NCBI GenBank assembly: GCA_031253985.1 | Contig: JAIRVH010000192.1 | Span: 118,857 to 182,856, forward strand | Direction: 5' to 3' | DNA length: 64,000 nt | Source of the DNA: Sphingobacterium sp. | GTDB lineage: Bacteria; Bacteroidota; Bacteroidia; Sphingobacteriales; Sphingobacteriaceae | Shown here: piece after piece, positions 27,575-36,880 of the stretch | Layout: each line of letters begins with the position of its first letter | Numbering within the stretch: the first letter of the stretch is position 1 | The notes under the pieces: model-generated | What the model was told of the DNA's origin: nothing | What the model saw: the letters and a program-made list of their open reading frames with translations, nothing else | Database searches by the model: none | Position numbers and translations under genes: made by a program

Positions 27575-28813
27575 TTATTTCTTCACGATAATCCTCCTTT
27601 CTTTGATCTCCAGTTTCACTTTATTGATGGAAGCGATCATTTCCACTACGGCCGATATCGATTGGTTCCGAGATACCTTTCCCGTAAATTTCATTGTGCT
27701 TAACTCCTGTGGACATTCAACCGAAACATCATACCATCGGGCGATCTTGCGCAGGATGCTCCCCAATTCCTCCCGACGGAATATAAAATATCCATTTACC
27801 CAAGCTAGGTTTTGCTGCATATCTGCTGCTGAGAGCTGCATATTTTTTCCAACCAAGGCCTGTTGGCCGGGATGGAGCAATTCAGATTGTCCACTGCCTG
27901 AAGAGACCAGGCGTACACTGCCTTCCACGAGCGTCGTGCAGTCGTAGGGTTCATTCGCATAGGCATTGACATTGAAGGTGGTTCCCAACACCTGAATCAA
28001 CTGTTTATCGGTCTCTACAAAAAATGGTATACGCTCCTTTTTTTCGTTGCTGACTTTAGCAATTTCAAAGTATACTTCCCCCGTCATTTTTACGCGGCGT
28101 TCATTGTTGTCAAATTCAATGGGATAGGTCAATGAAGACGCGGCATTCAGCCAGGCTTTACTTCCATCGGGGAGGGTGACACGATATTGCCCTCCATTGG
28201 GTGTACTGATGCTATTAAATCGTTTGGAAGCAGTGTTTGTTCCAGTTGCGCTATAAACAATTTCACCAGCAGCTGTTTTTTGTACGTTGACACCGGCCTG
28301 ATCCACCAGCTTTCCGTTAGAAGCGTCAGAAAGAGAAATCATCGAACCATCTGACAATTTCAAAATCGCCTTTTCACTTCCGGGAGCGATAGGATTACTT
28401 TGATGACTAAGCAGTTGTGGCTGTTCGGCTCCCTGCGGAATCCATAACAAGAGCAATACTCCCAATCCAACAAATAATAGTATCGCTGCGACATACCATT
28501 GTATACGTTGTCGGATTGGGACAATCCCTCTTCGAAGTGAATTAGGTATGGTTTTATCGGATGGGATCAATTGCTCCTCTTCCATCCTTTCGTACAGGCG
28601 CCGCTGCCAATCAATAATTTGTCCACCATCAAGCTCGAGATCCTCTGCTGAGGAATCCCAAAGACTATTTGTCTGTTCGGCCAAGATCTGATGCAGGCGG
28701 ATCAAATTGTTCGGATCGTCCAGAAAATCCGCAATAATCTTCTGTTCGGCAACTGTGCATTTTCCTTGCAGGTATCGCTTTAACAGTTCATTGGTGATTA
28801 TTTGTTCGTCCAT
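27575..28813 (-). CDS. FecR-family anti-sigma factor
   Basis: This 412-residue protein has a cytoplasmic N-terminal region with the sigma-binding helix area (about 1-95), one membrane helix (WYVAAILLFVGLGVLLLLWI, about 107-127), a periplasmic FecR domain with FNSISTPNGGQYRVTLPDGS and WLNAASSLTYPIEF (about 210-245), and a C-terminal DUF4974 domain ending in RRIIVKK. In Bacteroidota these hold an ECF sigma factor inactive until the STN domain of a TonB receptor signals. It lies 88 bp after the sigma gene and upstream of exactly such a receptor. Confidence is high on context and sequence. Confidence 0.92.
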   Translation of the reverse strand: MDEQIITNELLKRYLQGKCTVAEQKIIADFLDDPNNLIRLHQILAEQTNSLWDSSAEDLELDGGQIIDWQRRLYERMEEEQLIPSDKTIPNSLRRGIVPIRQRIQWYVAAILLFVGLGVLLLLWIPQGAEQPQLLSHQSNPIAPGSEKAILKLSDGSMISLSDASNGKLVDQAGVNVQKTAAGEIVYSATGTNTASKRFNSISTPNGGQYRVTLPDGSKAWLNAASSLTYPIEFDNNERRVKMTGEVYFEIAKVSNEKKERIPFFVETDKQLIQVLGTTFNVNAYANEPYDCTTLVEGSVRLVSSGSGQSELLHPGQQALVGKNMQLSAADMQQNLAWVNGYFIFRREELGSILRKIARWYDVSVECPQELSTMKFTGKVSRNQSISAVVEMIASINKVKLEIKERRIIVKK

Positions 28814-28901
28814 TTTTTTGCTTCTTCACTTATAAAGGCGCAAATACGAAAACGCACCACCTAGGACAAAGTAAAAAAACACACAACCAACTGATATTGA
28901 G

Positions 28902-29492
28902 TTAAAAAAAATAAAAAAACAGGTCTAAAAACAGAACTAAAAGAGATAAGATGCCTTTACGAAAATGTTTCAGTGCAGCGACCATATAGTTTTCGATGGT
29001 GTTGATAGACAGGTTGGTTTTCTCTGCGATTTCCTTGTAGCTGAACCCCTGCTCGCGACTGAGCACAAAAACCTCTTTACGCTGAGCACTGAGTCCAGAC
29101 AGGAGCTGCTGATACTGTTCTTCTTCCTCCTGACAGCTTACCGCATAGTCGGCCATACGGTATTCCACTGCAGCAGTTTCGGCATAATCTGCAACAGTTT
29201 CAACAATATTGCGGCGTTGTTTGCGTAACTGGCTGGTAACGGCATTACGGGCTGCCCGATGAAGATAATTGCTTAGGTTATCGGGTATACTAAACTCCCG
29301 GCGTTTTTTCCAGATCCAGAACAAGATATCCAGGGCAATTTCCTCAGCAAGAAAAGCATCATTCAAATATACCTGACATGTCGCATACAATTTGGGGGCA
29401 TAACGGGCCACAAGCTCATTATAAGCTTTCAGGTCGTCATGCTTACAGCAGCTTTCCAATAATTCATGGTCTGATAAATGTGTATAATTCAC
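28902..29492 (-). CDS. ECF RNA polymerase sigma factor
   Basis: This 196-residue protein contains sigma region 2 (YNELVARYAPKLYATCQVYL, then LAEEIALDILFWIWKKR) and region 4 (LSAQRKEVFVLSREQGFSYK, then EIAEKTNLSINTIENYM), the arrangement of the Bacteroidota FecI-like group. It ends in a hydrophobic tail (LLVLFLDLFFYFF) that is longer and greasier than usual, perhaps allowing membrane association. It heads the locus with FecR and the STN-type receptor. It presumably recognises its own promoter and those of the downstream surface genes. Confidence 0.92.
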   Translation of the reverse strand: MNYTHLSDHELLESCCKHDDLKAYNELVARYAPKLYATCQVYLNDAFLAEEIALDILFWIWKKRREFSIPDNLSNYLHRAARNAVTSQLRKQRRNIVETVADYAETAAVEYRMADYAVSCQEEEEQYQQLLSGLSAQRKEVFVLSREQGFSYKEIAEKTNLSINTIENYMVAALKHFRKGILSLLVLFLDLFFYFF

Positions 29493-30028
29493 CCCTGGTC
29501 AAAATTTTCGATCCTAGCTATTTCTTGCTTGATGCCCGGCAAAAGAATATTCCTTCGGTTGCTATGGCAGGGAAGCATTGCAGCGCCAATTGCGGAACAT
29601 ATGCTTCTGGCACTAAATTCTTAAAGAGATATGTGGGAAGTGTGTGGTTAGTATTATGTTTCTGTTAAATACGCCCTTACAAAAACGTAACTTTGAATAA
29701 AGCGAAGTTGTTAAATTTGAATTGTTCTTAAATGAAGAGCATTTAATAAAGGACGCGGGGATGTCCATCCCATTCATAAAATATACTGCAGAGGTTAGGT
29801 AAAATCTAGTCAACTATAGCTAAAACTCGTATTATAGATGAAACTGGCTTGTGCTCACAGAACCCGAAAGTATATTTTCTAAGATATTACTTCTTTTATG
29901 AAATTCAAAGAAAGAAGTTTCAGCCGAGAACATGGCTAAATCCCAAAGTAGTTTCAGGAAATAATATATAAAGATGCCCCTATAAGAAATCTTATAGGGG
30001 CATCTTTATAGCTTATCAAAGGCTTGTA
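29493..30028. other. non-coding region upstream of the ECF sigma gene
   Basis: About 535 bp separate the sigma gene start from the end of the next TonB receptor. It should hold the sigma promoter near 29500-29560, and its far end is the receptor terminator. Open stretches on both strands show no recognisable protein features and no consistent codon use, so I call no gene. Confidence 0.5.
29967..30010 (-). terminator. strong inverted-repeat terminator of the siderophore-type receptor gene
   Basis: Two perfect 21-base arms (29967-29987 and 29990-30010), each holding GATGCCCCTATAAGA or its complement, flank only two bases. The hairpin starts 18 bp after the receptor stop. On the minus strand it ends in CTTTATATAT. 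Confidence 0.8.
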
Positions 30029-32374
30029 TTATAGATCCAACTGAATACCTAAATTAGCGATTGTTCCACTTCCTTTGACGTAATAACGGCCTTCATTAGT
30101 CGCTCCCCTCACCTCCGCGTGCAGCGGGAAATAATCATTGTTCAGCAGATTATTAACTGAAAAAATAAAAGCTAGATTTTTTAATTTATAACGTGTCTGG
30201 AAATCCATCAGGCCATATCCAGAAATAGGATATTTGCCATAATTATATTCAGAAGGTTGAAAAACATCGCGTTTACCCAAATGTAAATATTGAAGGTAGA
30301 CGTTCCACCGGTCTGTCAATTTGAAATCTGCATTAATATTTATTTTAAAAGGCGAAATAATAGAGTTATCCAATTTTTCCTTATATGTTCCTTCATTTTT
30401 CAGATCTTGTCGACCATCCATATACCCGAATATGGTGCCAAACTTAAACCATTTAACAGGTTTTACATCTACAACCAATTCCAGACCGTAAATACGTTGG
30501 GGAACCTGGATCAGTTCGTAATTGCCAGGTGTTGACGTCTCGGCGAAGGTATTACCTTTTTTGGAAGAGCTATAATACCCCGTCAATTGGTAACTCAATA
30601 TCGTGAAATTACCATTTAATCCCAGCTCAGTGTTATTGACAACTACTGGCTTAGGATTAATTTGACTTAAAGGCACTCCATTACGCAATACAAGCCCTAC
30701 ATCTCCGATAGAATACCCTTGTGAAAATGAAACAAAAGGCTGCAAGTATTTTAATTTATTATATCTTCCGGCCAAATTAAATACAAATGCATTTGAATTA
30801 CTATTGTCTCCAGGAGTGACTTTCCCCGCTTTTGTTAAATCTCCAACTTTGAAATCCAAGTTTTCATACCTCACACCACCTTTTACTATCCAATATTCGG
30901 CGAGGTTAAATTTACTTTGTAAGTATAAGGCCGCACTTTTCATATTCATATCTGGTGTCACTAATCCATCGTCCAAGGTTTTTTGAACGGTGTGATCTTT
31001 CAAAAGATCTACCCCATAAATTAACGTTACCTTATTGTTATTGGATAAATCAAAAGGCGTACTAAAATTTAGTCTAGCTCCCTTATGATCAGAATACGTT
31101 TGGTTGTAGGTTTCAAATACGGTGTTCATATCTTCATAATACAGACTCATATTTGCTGAGGTTCGGCCAAAATTACCGTCATATTTGACATGAAAAGCTT
31201 TATTGTAGGGCGTTCCGCCGTTAATCACTGTATCTGAAGGTATCCCTATAGCGGGTTTAACGCCAAACTCACCTTTAGTGCCGACGTACTTACTATCCTG
31301 CACACTTCTATAATAGTTACCCATAAATTCGACACGATGATTATCGTTGATCTGGTAGCCAATCTTTGCTAAAGCATTATAACTTTTTGTCTCACCTAGA
31401 CCATAAAATGGACTTACAATGGTACCATCGGAGCTCCGCACCACGCCCGTTCGTGCCATCTTTCCTTGAAAGACATAATCAAACTTATCTTTCGATCCAG
31501 AAAATACCTGTGCTATGTTATAACCATATGTTTCACCTGGTTTGACCAAGCTTAGGGAATTATTTAAAGAGGTCGAAGAATGAAAACTCTTGTCTGTCTT
31601 TGGCTTCTTTGTAATGTAATTAATTATACCACCAGCAGCACCATTTCCATACATTGCTGAGGCGCCATTGATGACTTCAATATGGTCAATTGCGCTGGCA
31701 TCAATCGTCTTCATATCTCTTCCGCCATTTCTTAAAGGAGTAGATTGAGGAATCCCATCAATCAGTACCAAAAAATTTCGACCACGTATTTTAGCAATAA
31801 AATTGTTTTGGCTTTCCTCACTGGTAGAGATACTTGGCACTTTCTGCATCAATATATTGGGCAAATTGTCATTTATCAGCCGTTGATCTTCTAGGGTCTT
31901 ACCTCCGATATAGGTAATTGACGATGGTACTTCGTCGATTCTTTCCGCCAATCGACTCGCTGTCACGACAACTTCATTCAATTGATTACTTGTTTGCTCT
32001 ATGACAAAGTCTGGAAGCTCCAAGATTTCCCCTTCCAGTAAGATCTGCGACTTGATTTCTTGAAAACCAATATGCTTTACGGTCATGGAGTGAATTCCTT
32101 TTGGAATCTTTGAAAAAATAAAATTCCCTTCATTATCGGTCTTAGTGCTATTTATCCCATCGATATTGATATGCACATTGGACAAACCTTTCCCCTCTGA
32201 ATTTTTTATCTTCCCCTTAATTGTTCCCGATTCTTGATCATCACCATTTTTTTTAACGGATTTCCAGCTCTCTCTAGAAAAACTTATTTGTGGAACTACG
32301 GAAAAACTTAAAATGAACAGACTACTCGCCAATATCGTGTTTCTGGTATTAAACCAAGATGTTGTTGTTTTCAC
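30029..32374 (-). CDS. TonB-dependent siderophore-type outer-membrane receptor
   Basis: This 781-residue protein has a signal peptide, a carboxypeptidase-regulatory-like domain (GTIKGKIKNSEGKGLSNVHI, about 47-125), a TonB box region EVVVTASRLAE, a plug with VPSISTSEESQNNF, IRGRNFLVLIDGIPQSTP and GNGAAGGIINYITKKPK, and a barrel ending in LGIQLDL. The plug motifs are closest to FcuA/PhuR-type receptors for ferric siderophores or haem. It has no STN domain and stands alone. A good promoter element and a Fur-like dyad lie upstream (32490-32518), consistent with iron repression. The exact ligand is unknown. Confidence 0.88.
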   Translation of the reverse strand: MKTTTSWFNTRNTILASSLFILSFSVVPQISFSRESWKSVKKNGDDQESGTIKGKIKNSEGKGLSNVHINIDGINSTKTDNEGNFIFSKIPKGIHSMTVKHIGFQEIKSQILLEGEILELPDFVIEQTSNQLNEVVVTASRLAERIDEVPSSITYIGGKTLEDQRLINDNLPNILMQKVPSISTSEESQNNFIAKIRGRNFLVLIDGIPQSTPLRNGGRDMKTIDASAIDHIEVINGASAMYGNGAAGGIINYITKKPKTDKSFHSSTSLNNSLSLVKPGETYGYNIAQVFSGSKDKFDYVFQGKMARTGVVRSSDGTIVSPFYGLGETKSYNALAKIGYQINDNHRVEFMGNYYRSVQDSKYVGTKGEFGVKPAIGIPSDTVINGGTPYNKAFHVKYDGNFGRTSANMSLYYEDMNTVFETYNQTYSDHKGARLNFSTPFDLSNNNKVTLIYGVDLLKDHTVQKTLDDGLVTPDMNMKSAALYLQSKFNLAEYWIVKGGVRYENLDFKVGDLTKAGKVTPGDNSNSNAFVFNLAGRYNKLKYLQPFVSFSQGYSIGDVGLVLRNGVPLSQINPKPVVVNNTELGLNGNFTILSYQLTGYYSSSKKGNTFAETSTPGNYELIQVPQRIYGLELVVDVKPVKWFKFGTIFGYMDGRQDLKNEGTYKEKLDNSIISPFKININADFKLTDRWNVYLQYLHLGKRDVFQPSEYNYGKYPISGYGLMDFQTRYKLKNLAFIFSVNNLLNNDYFPLHAEVRGATNEGRYYVKGSGTIANLGIQLDL

Positions 32375-32699
32375 TTATTTCAGGTATTTAAAAATTTCAA
32401 AAAAGTCGTGTGCCACACTAGCATATTGGTATCTGTATTGTTGAGTCCCTTCAATCTGCGAAGTCTATTCTAAAGAAACCTATTACTATTTAGACTAATT
32501 ATATTTTTGGCAAATATAGCAAAGTTGTGGAAAACCTAATGCTGTTTCCCAAAAATAGAGCCTCTTAAAAAATTTATCATGACAAGCGAAGTGTCGAGAA
32601 GAGCGATAGCCATTGAGAATGTGTAGCAGACATAAAATAAATTATAAATATTTATCTCATTATTCTTATTTTTAATTATTCAACATATCATCAAAAGTT
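32375..32699. other. divergent regulatory region of the siderophore receptor and TPR lipoprotein genes
   Basis: This 325-bp spacer separates two divergent genes. The receptor promoter lies near 32511-32518; the plus-strand promoter of the TPR gene should be in the AT-rich last 80 bp. No open frame with coding features is seen. Confidence 0.5.
32490..32518 (-). promoter_or_regulatory. minus-strand promoter -7 element with adjacent Fur-like sequence
   Basis: Read on the minus strand, TATATTTG (32518-32511) matches the Bacteroidota TAnnTTTG element exactly. Just downstream lies ATTAGTCTAAATAG, close to Fur/iron-box half-sites of this phylum. The distance to the receptor ATG (about 135 bp) allows a long leader. 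A convincing upstream TTTG box is not seen at the right spacing. Confidence 0.45.
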
Positions 32700-33338
32700 A
32701 TGAATAAGCTCACATTTTTAGGTATATGGAGTTTAATTTCTGTTGCAATCCTCATCACATTTGCTTCTTGTAACGGCTCGAACGAAGACAAAGCTGACCG
32801 CCTCGATAAGGATGGAAAAACGGAAGAAGCGATCAGCTACTATCAGCTCGCTATCAAAGAAGGCAGCGTAGAAGCGATCAATAAGCTCGCATTATTATAT
32901 AGCAATATTCACCAACCCGAAAAAGCGAAACAATATTACATCATGGCAGCAGAGAAAGGAGATAAAAAGGCTGCAGAAACTCTTGCCAACCTAAGTTTAA
33001 GAGACGGGGCCTATCAAGATGTGATTAGCTATTTGAAACCAATAGTAGACGCGGGCGATACAACGCAGGTTTATGCACTGGGAAGTGCGTTGGTAAAATT
33101 GAAACGGTACAATGAAGCAGTCCAAGTTTTGATAAAAAATAAGGATAACGTATATGTAAAAGCGATATTGGGTGAAGCATATTATGAACTTGGGGATCTG
33201 AAGAGTGCCGAGAAATACTGGAAATCGGCTGTATATAACCATCAATCAGGGGGTATCAATTCGTACAACAAACTCTTGGATCTATATCGTCAACAGGGCA
33301 GAGAAAAAGATTACAAAGAGCTTGAAGGAGCCTATTGA
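32700..33338 (+). CDS. TPR/Sel1-like repeat lipoprotein
   Basis: This 212-residue protein has a lipoprotein signal (ISVAILITFASCNGSNE, cysteine at about 24). The mature part is built of 34-36-residue alpha-helical repeats: KTEEAISYYQLAIKEGSVEA, QPEKAKQYYIMAAEKGDKKA, RYNEAVQVLIKNKDNVYV and DLKSAEKYWKSAVYNHQSGG, matching the TPR/Sel1 style. Such proteins scaffold complexes in the periplasm or outer membrane. It is monocistronic, divergent from the siderophore receptor, and followed by an A/T-only palindrome. No specific partner can be named. Confidence 0.85.
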   Translation: MNKLTFLGIWSLISVAILITFASCNGSNEDKADRLDKDGKTEEAISYYQLAIKEGSVEAINKLALLYSNIHQPEKAKQYYIMAAEKGDKKAAETLANLSLRDGAYQDVISYLKPIVDAGDTTQVYALGSALVKLKRYNEAVQVLIKNKDNVYVKAILGEAYYELGDLKSAEKYWKSAVYNHQSGGINSYNKLLDLYRQQGREKDYKELEGAY

Positions 33339-33447
33339 CAAAAATTAATTAATTTTTACCTGAGCGAATGGTTTTCTCCTACCAAGCAGTAGATTTATTA
33401 AACGATTCCACTTATATATTGTTCTTCAATAAAGAATAATATATAAT

Positions 33448-33627
33448 ATGGGAGATCTATTATATTTGGTAGCTGTTAGCATAGTGATTATTTGGGCAGT
33501 TACTTTTTTGGGAGGCTTCATCACAGAAGATTTTATTCATATTCTTCTAGCTTTTGCAACAATAGCATTCATATTTCGTGCAATAAAAATGATGAATAGC
33601 CGTGAGGTAAAACAAGTAAAACAATAA
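33448..33627 (+). CDS. Lmo0937-family (DUF5670-type) small membrane protein
   Basis: This 59-residue peptide has two membrane helices, MGDLLYLVAVSIVIIWAVTF and FIHILLAFATIAFIFRAIKM, separated by GGFITED. The pattern LLYLVAV, then G, then HILLAFA is the signature of the small Lmo0937/DUF5670 membrane proteins, which are widespread and of unknown function; some are stress-inducible. A short charged tail (NSREVKQVKQ) follows. It lies between the TPR lipoprotein gene and a histidine kinase gene, with 38 bp to the latter's ATG. The small size makes it easy to miss. Confidence 0.78.
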   Translation: MGDLLYLVAVSIVIIWAVTFLGGFITEDFIHILLAFATIAFIFRAIKMMNSREVKQVKQ

Positions 33628-33665
33628 ATAAGCTATTATTGGTAAAGAAATCAACCGTTGCTAAA

Positions 33666-34856
33666 ATGACATTCCCAAATCAGCCAAATCAATCGTACGA
33701 TAGATATATTAAGGAAAGTGACTTTAATTCCTGTAAAAGAATTTTAGAAGCTTTGTGTGGTCACACAAAAATGCGGTACGGCCTGATACGCAAGAAGGAT
33801 GGTCAGACCTGGGGAAACTGGTGCGTTTATGATTACCAGTATCAGAAGATTGTAGCTAAAAACAGCGAAACATACGTTACAATATATCAGGCAATCCGGA
33901 AGGGCCTTTCGCCTATTTATATTGATGATAGCGATCTCTGTTCAGTCAGTCAATGGACTGATATTCTTCAGAAATTCGGTTTAAAAAGTTATATTTCTTA
34001 TCCGATAATCAATAAAAAAGATGCTATTATAGGACACCTGAGTTTGATGAATGCTGAACCGGTGAACTTTGACCAAAGTAAACTGGAAATGCTGCTTCCA
34101 GTTTGTGGCGATTTAATTGCAATAGATTTTAAAACAGTTATTGAGTACAGAAATACAAGAAGAAAACTAGAACAAGAACTTAATTATTCGAAAAATAGAG
34201 AACTCGTTTTATCATCCTTAGCTCATGACTTGAACAATCCAGTCAGCATTGTAAAAGTGATATCACAATATCTTCAGGGAAATATAAAAGATGAAAACCA
34301 AAAAAGCTTTTTAAAGAAAATTGAGGAAGCATCTTTTCGGATGAAAGGAATAATAGATGATGTATTAGATTTCAGCAGTATCCGTCTTGACTATGGATTT
34401 ATAAGAGTTCGTGATAACCAACGCATGGATTCATTGATTAGACAAATCCTCTCAGAATTTGAACTACTACATAATAGAACGTTGATCGCTAATATTAATC
34501 TTCCCATTGATGTACCTTGCGATCATACTAAAATGGGACGAGCATTCGCCAATTTAATTGGTAATGCAATAAAACATGGCAATCCACATCAAAATATAGA
34601 AATCAACGCATTTATGCGAAAAGAAAATTTCATTTTTAGTGTTACAAATGAGGCTTCCTATTCACAATCTTCAGATCTTACAGATCTATTTAAGCCCTTT
34701 GTAAAAGGAGCCAACAGCAATGGGCTTGGATTAGGATTATTTATTGCGAACGAGATCGCAAAAATTCATAAAGGAAAAATAACGGTAGCTTTGGAGGACA
34801 ATAAAATTACATTTAATCTAATGATCCCTATAGATTGTACCGCGCCCCTGCTATAA
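33666..34856 (+). CDS. sensor histidine kinase with N-terminal GAF-like domain
   Basis: From the ATG at 33666 the product is 396 residues; an in-frame TTG at 33639 is possible but less likely. A GAF-like sensor module spans about 10-155 (MRYGLIRKKDGQTWGNWCVY to DAIIGHLSLMNAEPVNF). The dimerisation helix carries the phospho-acceptor in LVLSSLAHDLNNPVSIVK (His about 187). The ATPase domain shows an N box (FANLIGNAIKHG), a G1-like region and GLGLGLFIANEIAKIHKG. It has no membrane helix, so it senses an intracellular signal. No response regulator is adjacent. Confidence 0.88.
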   Translation: MTFPNQPNQSYDRYIKESDFNSCKRILEALCGHTKMRYGLIRKKDGQTWGNWCVYDYQYQKIVAKNSETYVTIYQAIRKGLSPIYIDDSDLCSVSQWTDILQKFGLKSYISYPIINKKDAIIGHLSLMNAEPVNFDQSKLEMLLPVCGDLIAIDFKTVIEYRNTRRKLEQELNYSKNRELVLSSLAHDLNNPVSIVKVISQYLQGNIKDENQKSFLKKIEEASFRMKGIIDDVLDFSSIRLDYGFIRVRDNQRMDSLIRQILSEFELLHNRTLIANINLPIDVPCDHTKMGRAFANLIGNAIKHGNPHQNIEINAFMRKENFIFSVTNEASYSQSSDLTDLFKPFVKGANSNGLGLGLFIANEIAKIHKGKITVALEDNKITFNLMIPIDCTAPLL

Positions 34857-34910
34857 AACGGCGCATATCAATATTTTATATAGCATTAATTTTCGCTTAA
34901 ATGTTTTTAA

Positions 34911-34934
34911 ACAAAAAGGTGCGCTAACCGCACC
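34911..34934 (-). terminator. terminator of the aldo/keto reductase gene
   Basis: GGTGCG (34918-34923) pairs with CGCACC (34929-34934) around a 5-base loop. Read on the minus strand the hairpin is followed by TTTTTGTTT. It lies 20 bp after the reductase stop and also faces the histidine kinase gene, so it may act on both. Confidence 0.7.
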
Positions 34935-34953
34935 CTAACGTCTTTCAACGATG

Positions 34954-35973
34954 TTATTCACCAGGTACTGGTGCATGTTCTGCAATAAGTTTTTCGTACT
35001 TTAATTCTTTCCAGAAATCGGTGGGCACCTTGATCGTGAAGGCATGTGCATTTTGTATGGCCTGCTCAGCGGTATGTGCTCCTGGTATAACGCCAGACAC
35101 TTCATCGGGGGCAGCAGCAAACTGCAAAGCTGCTGTATGAAGTTCCACTGCGTGATTTTTTGCTACCCGCTGCAAAGCATTCAGTTTTTCTTTAACACCG
35201 GCCGGAAATGTGCCGTCATAAAGATAGCGGTCTTTGCCCGATAAAAAACCCGCACATAACGGCGCCCCGACAACTATTGAAACCCCTCTTTCAGCAACTT
35301 TTGGAAAAACTTGGTTCAGATCGTCGTCATGTTTGATCAATGAATATTGGCAGGCGGAGAGAAAAATATCCGGGTCTGCAACTTCCAATGTCTGTAGGAT
35401 AGGCTCTATGGTATTGACTCCTAACCCCCAGCCCTTAATAATCCCTTCTTCCCTCATCTTGGTCAATTCGGGCATTGCTCCGTTAACAGCTTGCTCAAAA
35501 TAGTATGCATAGCTATCTTTCATATCTCCATTGTCGGGTGAAAGGTCGTGAACATACACCACATCAATGGACGATAATCCCAAGCGCTGCAGACTCTCCT
35601 CTATACTTTGTCTTACCCCTGCTGCACTATAATCATACTTATAGGCAAAATTTAGCTTACCTTTCCATAAAGACTGTTCCATCTTAAAATCTTCATGGGG
35701 CAGCATTAATCGTCCTACTTTTGTTGATAGCGTAAAACTATCTCTAGGTTGATCTTTTAAAAACAAACCCATTCTACGTTCGCCGATACCCAAGCCATAC
35801 CAAGGCGAAGTATCAAACAGTCGTATCCCTGAATTCCATGCCGCTTCAACTGCCTGTAAGCATTCAAGGTCTGCATTGTGCTGAAATCCATTTCCTAATG
35901 CCACACCACCGAACCCAGCTTTATCCGCTGGACGAAATCGTTTCTTTTGTGTTAAATTTTCAGTTGTTGTCAT
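34954..35973 (-). CDS. aldo/keto reductase (D-threo-aldose/L-fucose dehydrogenase-like)
   Basis: This 339-residue (alpha/beta)8 NADP-dependent oxidoreductase shows the catalytic tetrad: Asp and Tyr in RLFDTSPWYGLG (about 51-62), Lys in LSTKVGRL (about 84) and His in VVYVHDLSPD (about 140). GFGGVALGN at the N-terminus and the spacing resemble D-threo-aldose 1-dehydrogenase and pyridoxal dehydrogenase relatives, which oxidise sugars such as L-fucose. It stands alone between the histidine kinase and surE, with its own terminator. The substrate cannot be fixed from the sequence. Confidence 0.88.
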   Translation of the reverse strand: MTTTENLTQKKRFRPADKAGFGGVALGNGFQHNADLECLQAVEAAWNSGIRLFDTSPWYGLGIGERRMGLFLKDQPRDSFTLSTKVGRLMLPHEDFKMEQSLWKGKLNFAYKYDYSAAGVRQSIEESLQRLGLSSIDVVYVHDLSPDNGDMKDSYAYYFEQAVNGAMPELTKMREEGIIKGWGLGVNTIEPILQTLEVADPDIFLSACQYSLIKHDDDLNQVFPKVAERGVSIVVGAPLCAGFLSGKDRYLYDGTFPAGVKEKLNALQRVAKNHAVELHTAALQFAAAPDEVSGVIPGAHTAEQAIQNAHAFTIKVPTDFWKELKYEKLIAEHAPVPGE

Positions 35974-36078
35974 TTTATGTCTTTATATTATTTTCAAAGA
36001 GTCAGCAGGTGTTACTGCAGTACATGTAATGTTGACCTGCGATTATTTCTCTATTAAAATCTCTTCCTTTCCTCTGCC

Positions 36079-36828
36079 TTATCTATCTCCATTATTTATG
36101 TCCCCGCTTGCCAGTCTCGCCGCAAGCTCATCATGTGCAGTGAGATCCAGACGTAAAGGTGTAATAGACACCAGACCGTTTTCTACTGCCCAACGGTCGG
36201 TACCTTTTTCCGCAGGTTCCAATGGCACAACGGTAATCCAATAGTTTTTTCTTCCCATGGGATCCTCTCCGGGCACCACACTACCATCATATAAACGTAC
36301 AGATTGTCTTGTCCATGAAAGAGCTCGAGGTTTGGGCGGAAAATTCACATTGTAAAGGGCAGGACCTTTATTGTTCAACAATAGCTTGAGTACATCCCCT
36401 GTCCAGCGAGAAAGCCCTTCAAAATCCGGTTCCGTCTTCCCGACGGGTGTGCTCAATGCGATCCCCGTAATGCCGAGCAGTGTCGCCTGCTTTGCCGCAG
36501 CTAATGTTCCCGAATGCCACATGGAATTACCCAGATTTGGCCCCATGTTAATACCAGAAAGCACAACCTGCGTATCTGGAAACATATATAAGCCCAAGGC
36601 TACACAATCTGCGGGTGTGCCATTTACCCTAAAAGCTTCAATATCATCAAAAGTAATCGGTGCACGCCGGTAGCTTAGAGGCCGGGAATGCGTAATGGCA
36701 TGTCCCATAGAAGACTGTTCAACATCGGGGGCAACAATCTTAACTGTTCCAAACTGTTTCGCTCTCTTTGCTAATGCCGCAATCCCCGGTGAATAGATGC
36801 CATCGTCATTGGTAATAAGTATATTCAT
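36079..36828 (-). CDS. surE: 5'/3'-nucleotidase SurE
   Basis: From the ATG at 36828 the product is 249 residues and begins exactly like SurE: MNILITNDDGIYSPGI, with the metal-binding Asp pair at 8-9. Further conserved parts are the Ser/His loop QSSMGHAITHSRPL (about 40-53), the NGTPADCVALG loop and the asparagine of LSGINMGPNLGNSMWHSGT. An ATG at 36939 is in frame but would add 37 unrelated residues and overlap the divergent gene. SurE hydrolyses nucleoside monophosphates and exopolyphosphate in the cytoplasm and is linked to stationary-phase survival. Confidence 0.95.
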   Translation of the reverse strand: MNILITNDDGIYSPGIAALAKRAKQFGTVKIVAPDVEQSSMGHAITHSRPLSYRRAPITFDDIEAFRVNGTPADCVALGLYMFPDTQVVLSGINMGPNLGNSMWHSGTLAAAKQATLLGITGIALSTPVGKTEPDFEGLSRWTGDVLKLLLNNKGPALYNVNFPPKPRALSWTRQSVRLYDGSVVPGEDPMGRKNYWITVVPLEPAEKGTDRWAVENGLVSITPLRLDLTAHDELAARLASGDINNGDR

Positions 36829-36880
36829 AACAGTACCTTTTCTATGAAAACCAATCTCGAGCATGCTTTGTTCAGATGTT

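Noticed and set aside
29378..29668. Plus-strand open stretch running antisense from inside the sigma gene into the spacer
   Set aside because: The first part is a shadow of the sigma gene; the rest has no protein-like features.
33340..33357. Perfect A/T palindrome after the TPR lipoprotein gene as a terminator
   Set aside because: The stem has no G or C pairs and no loop of its own; too unstable to call a terminator.
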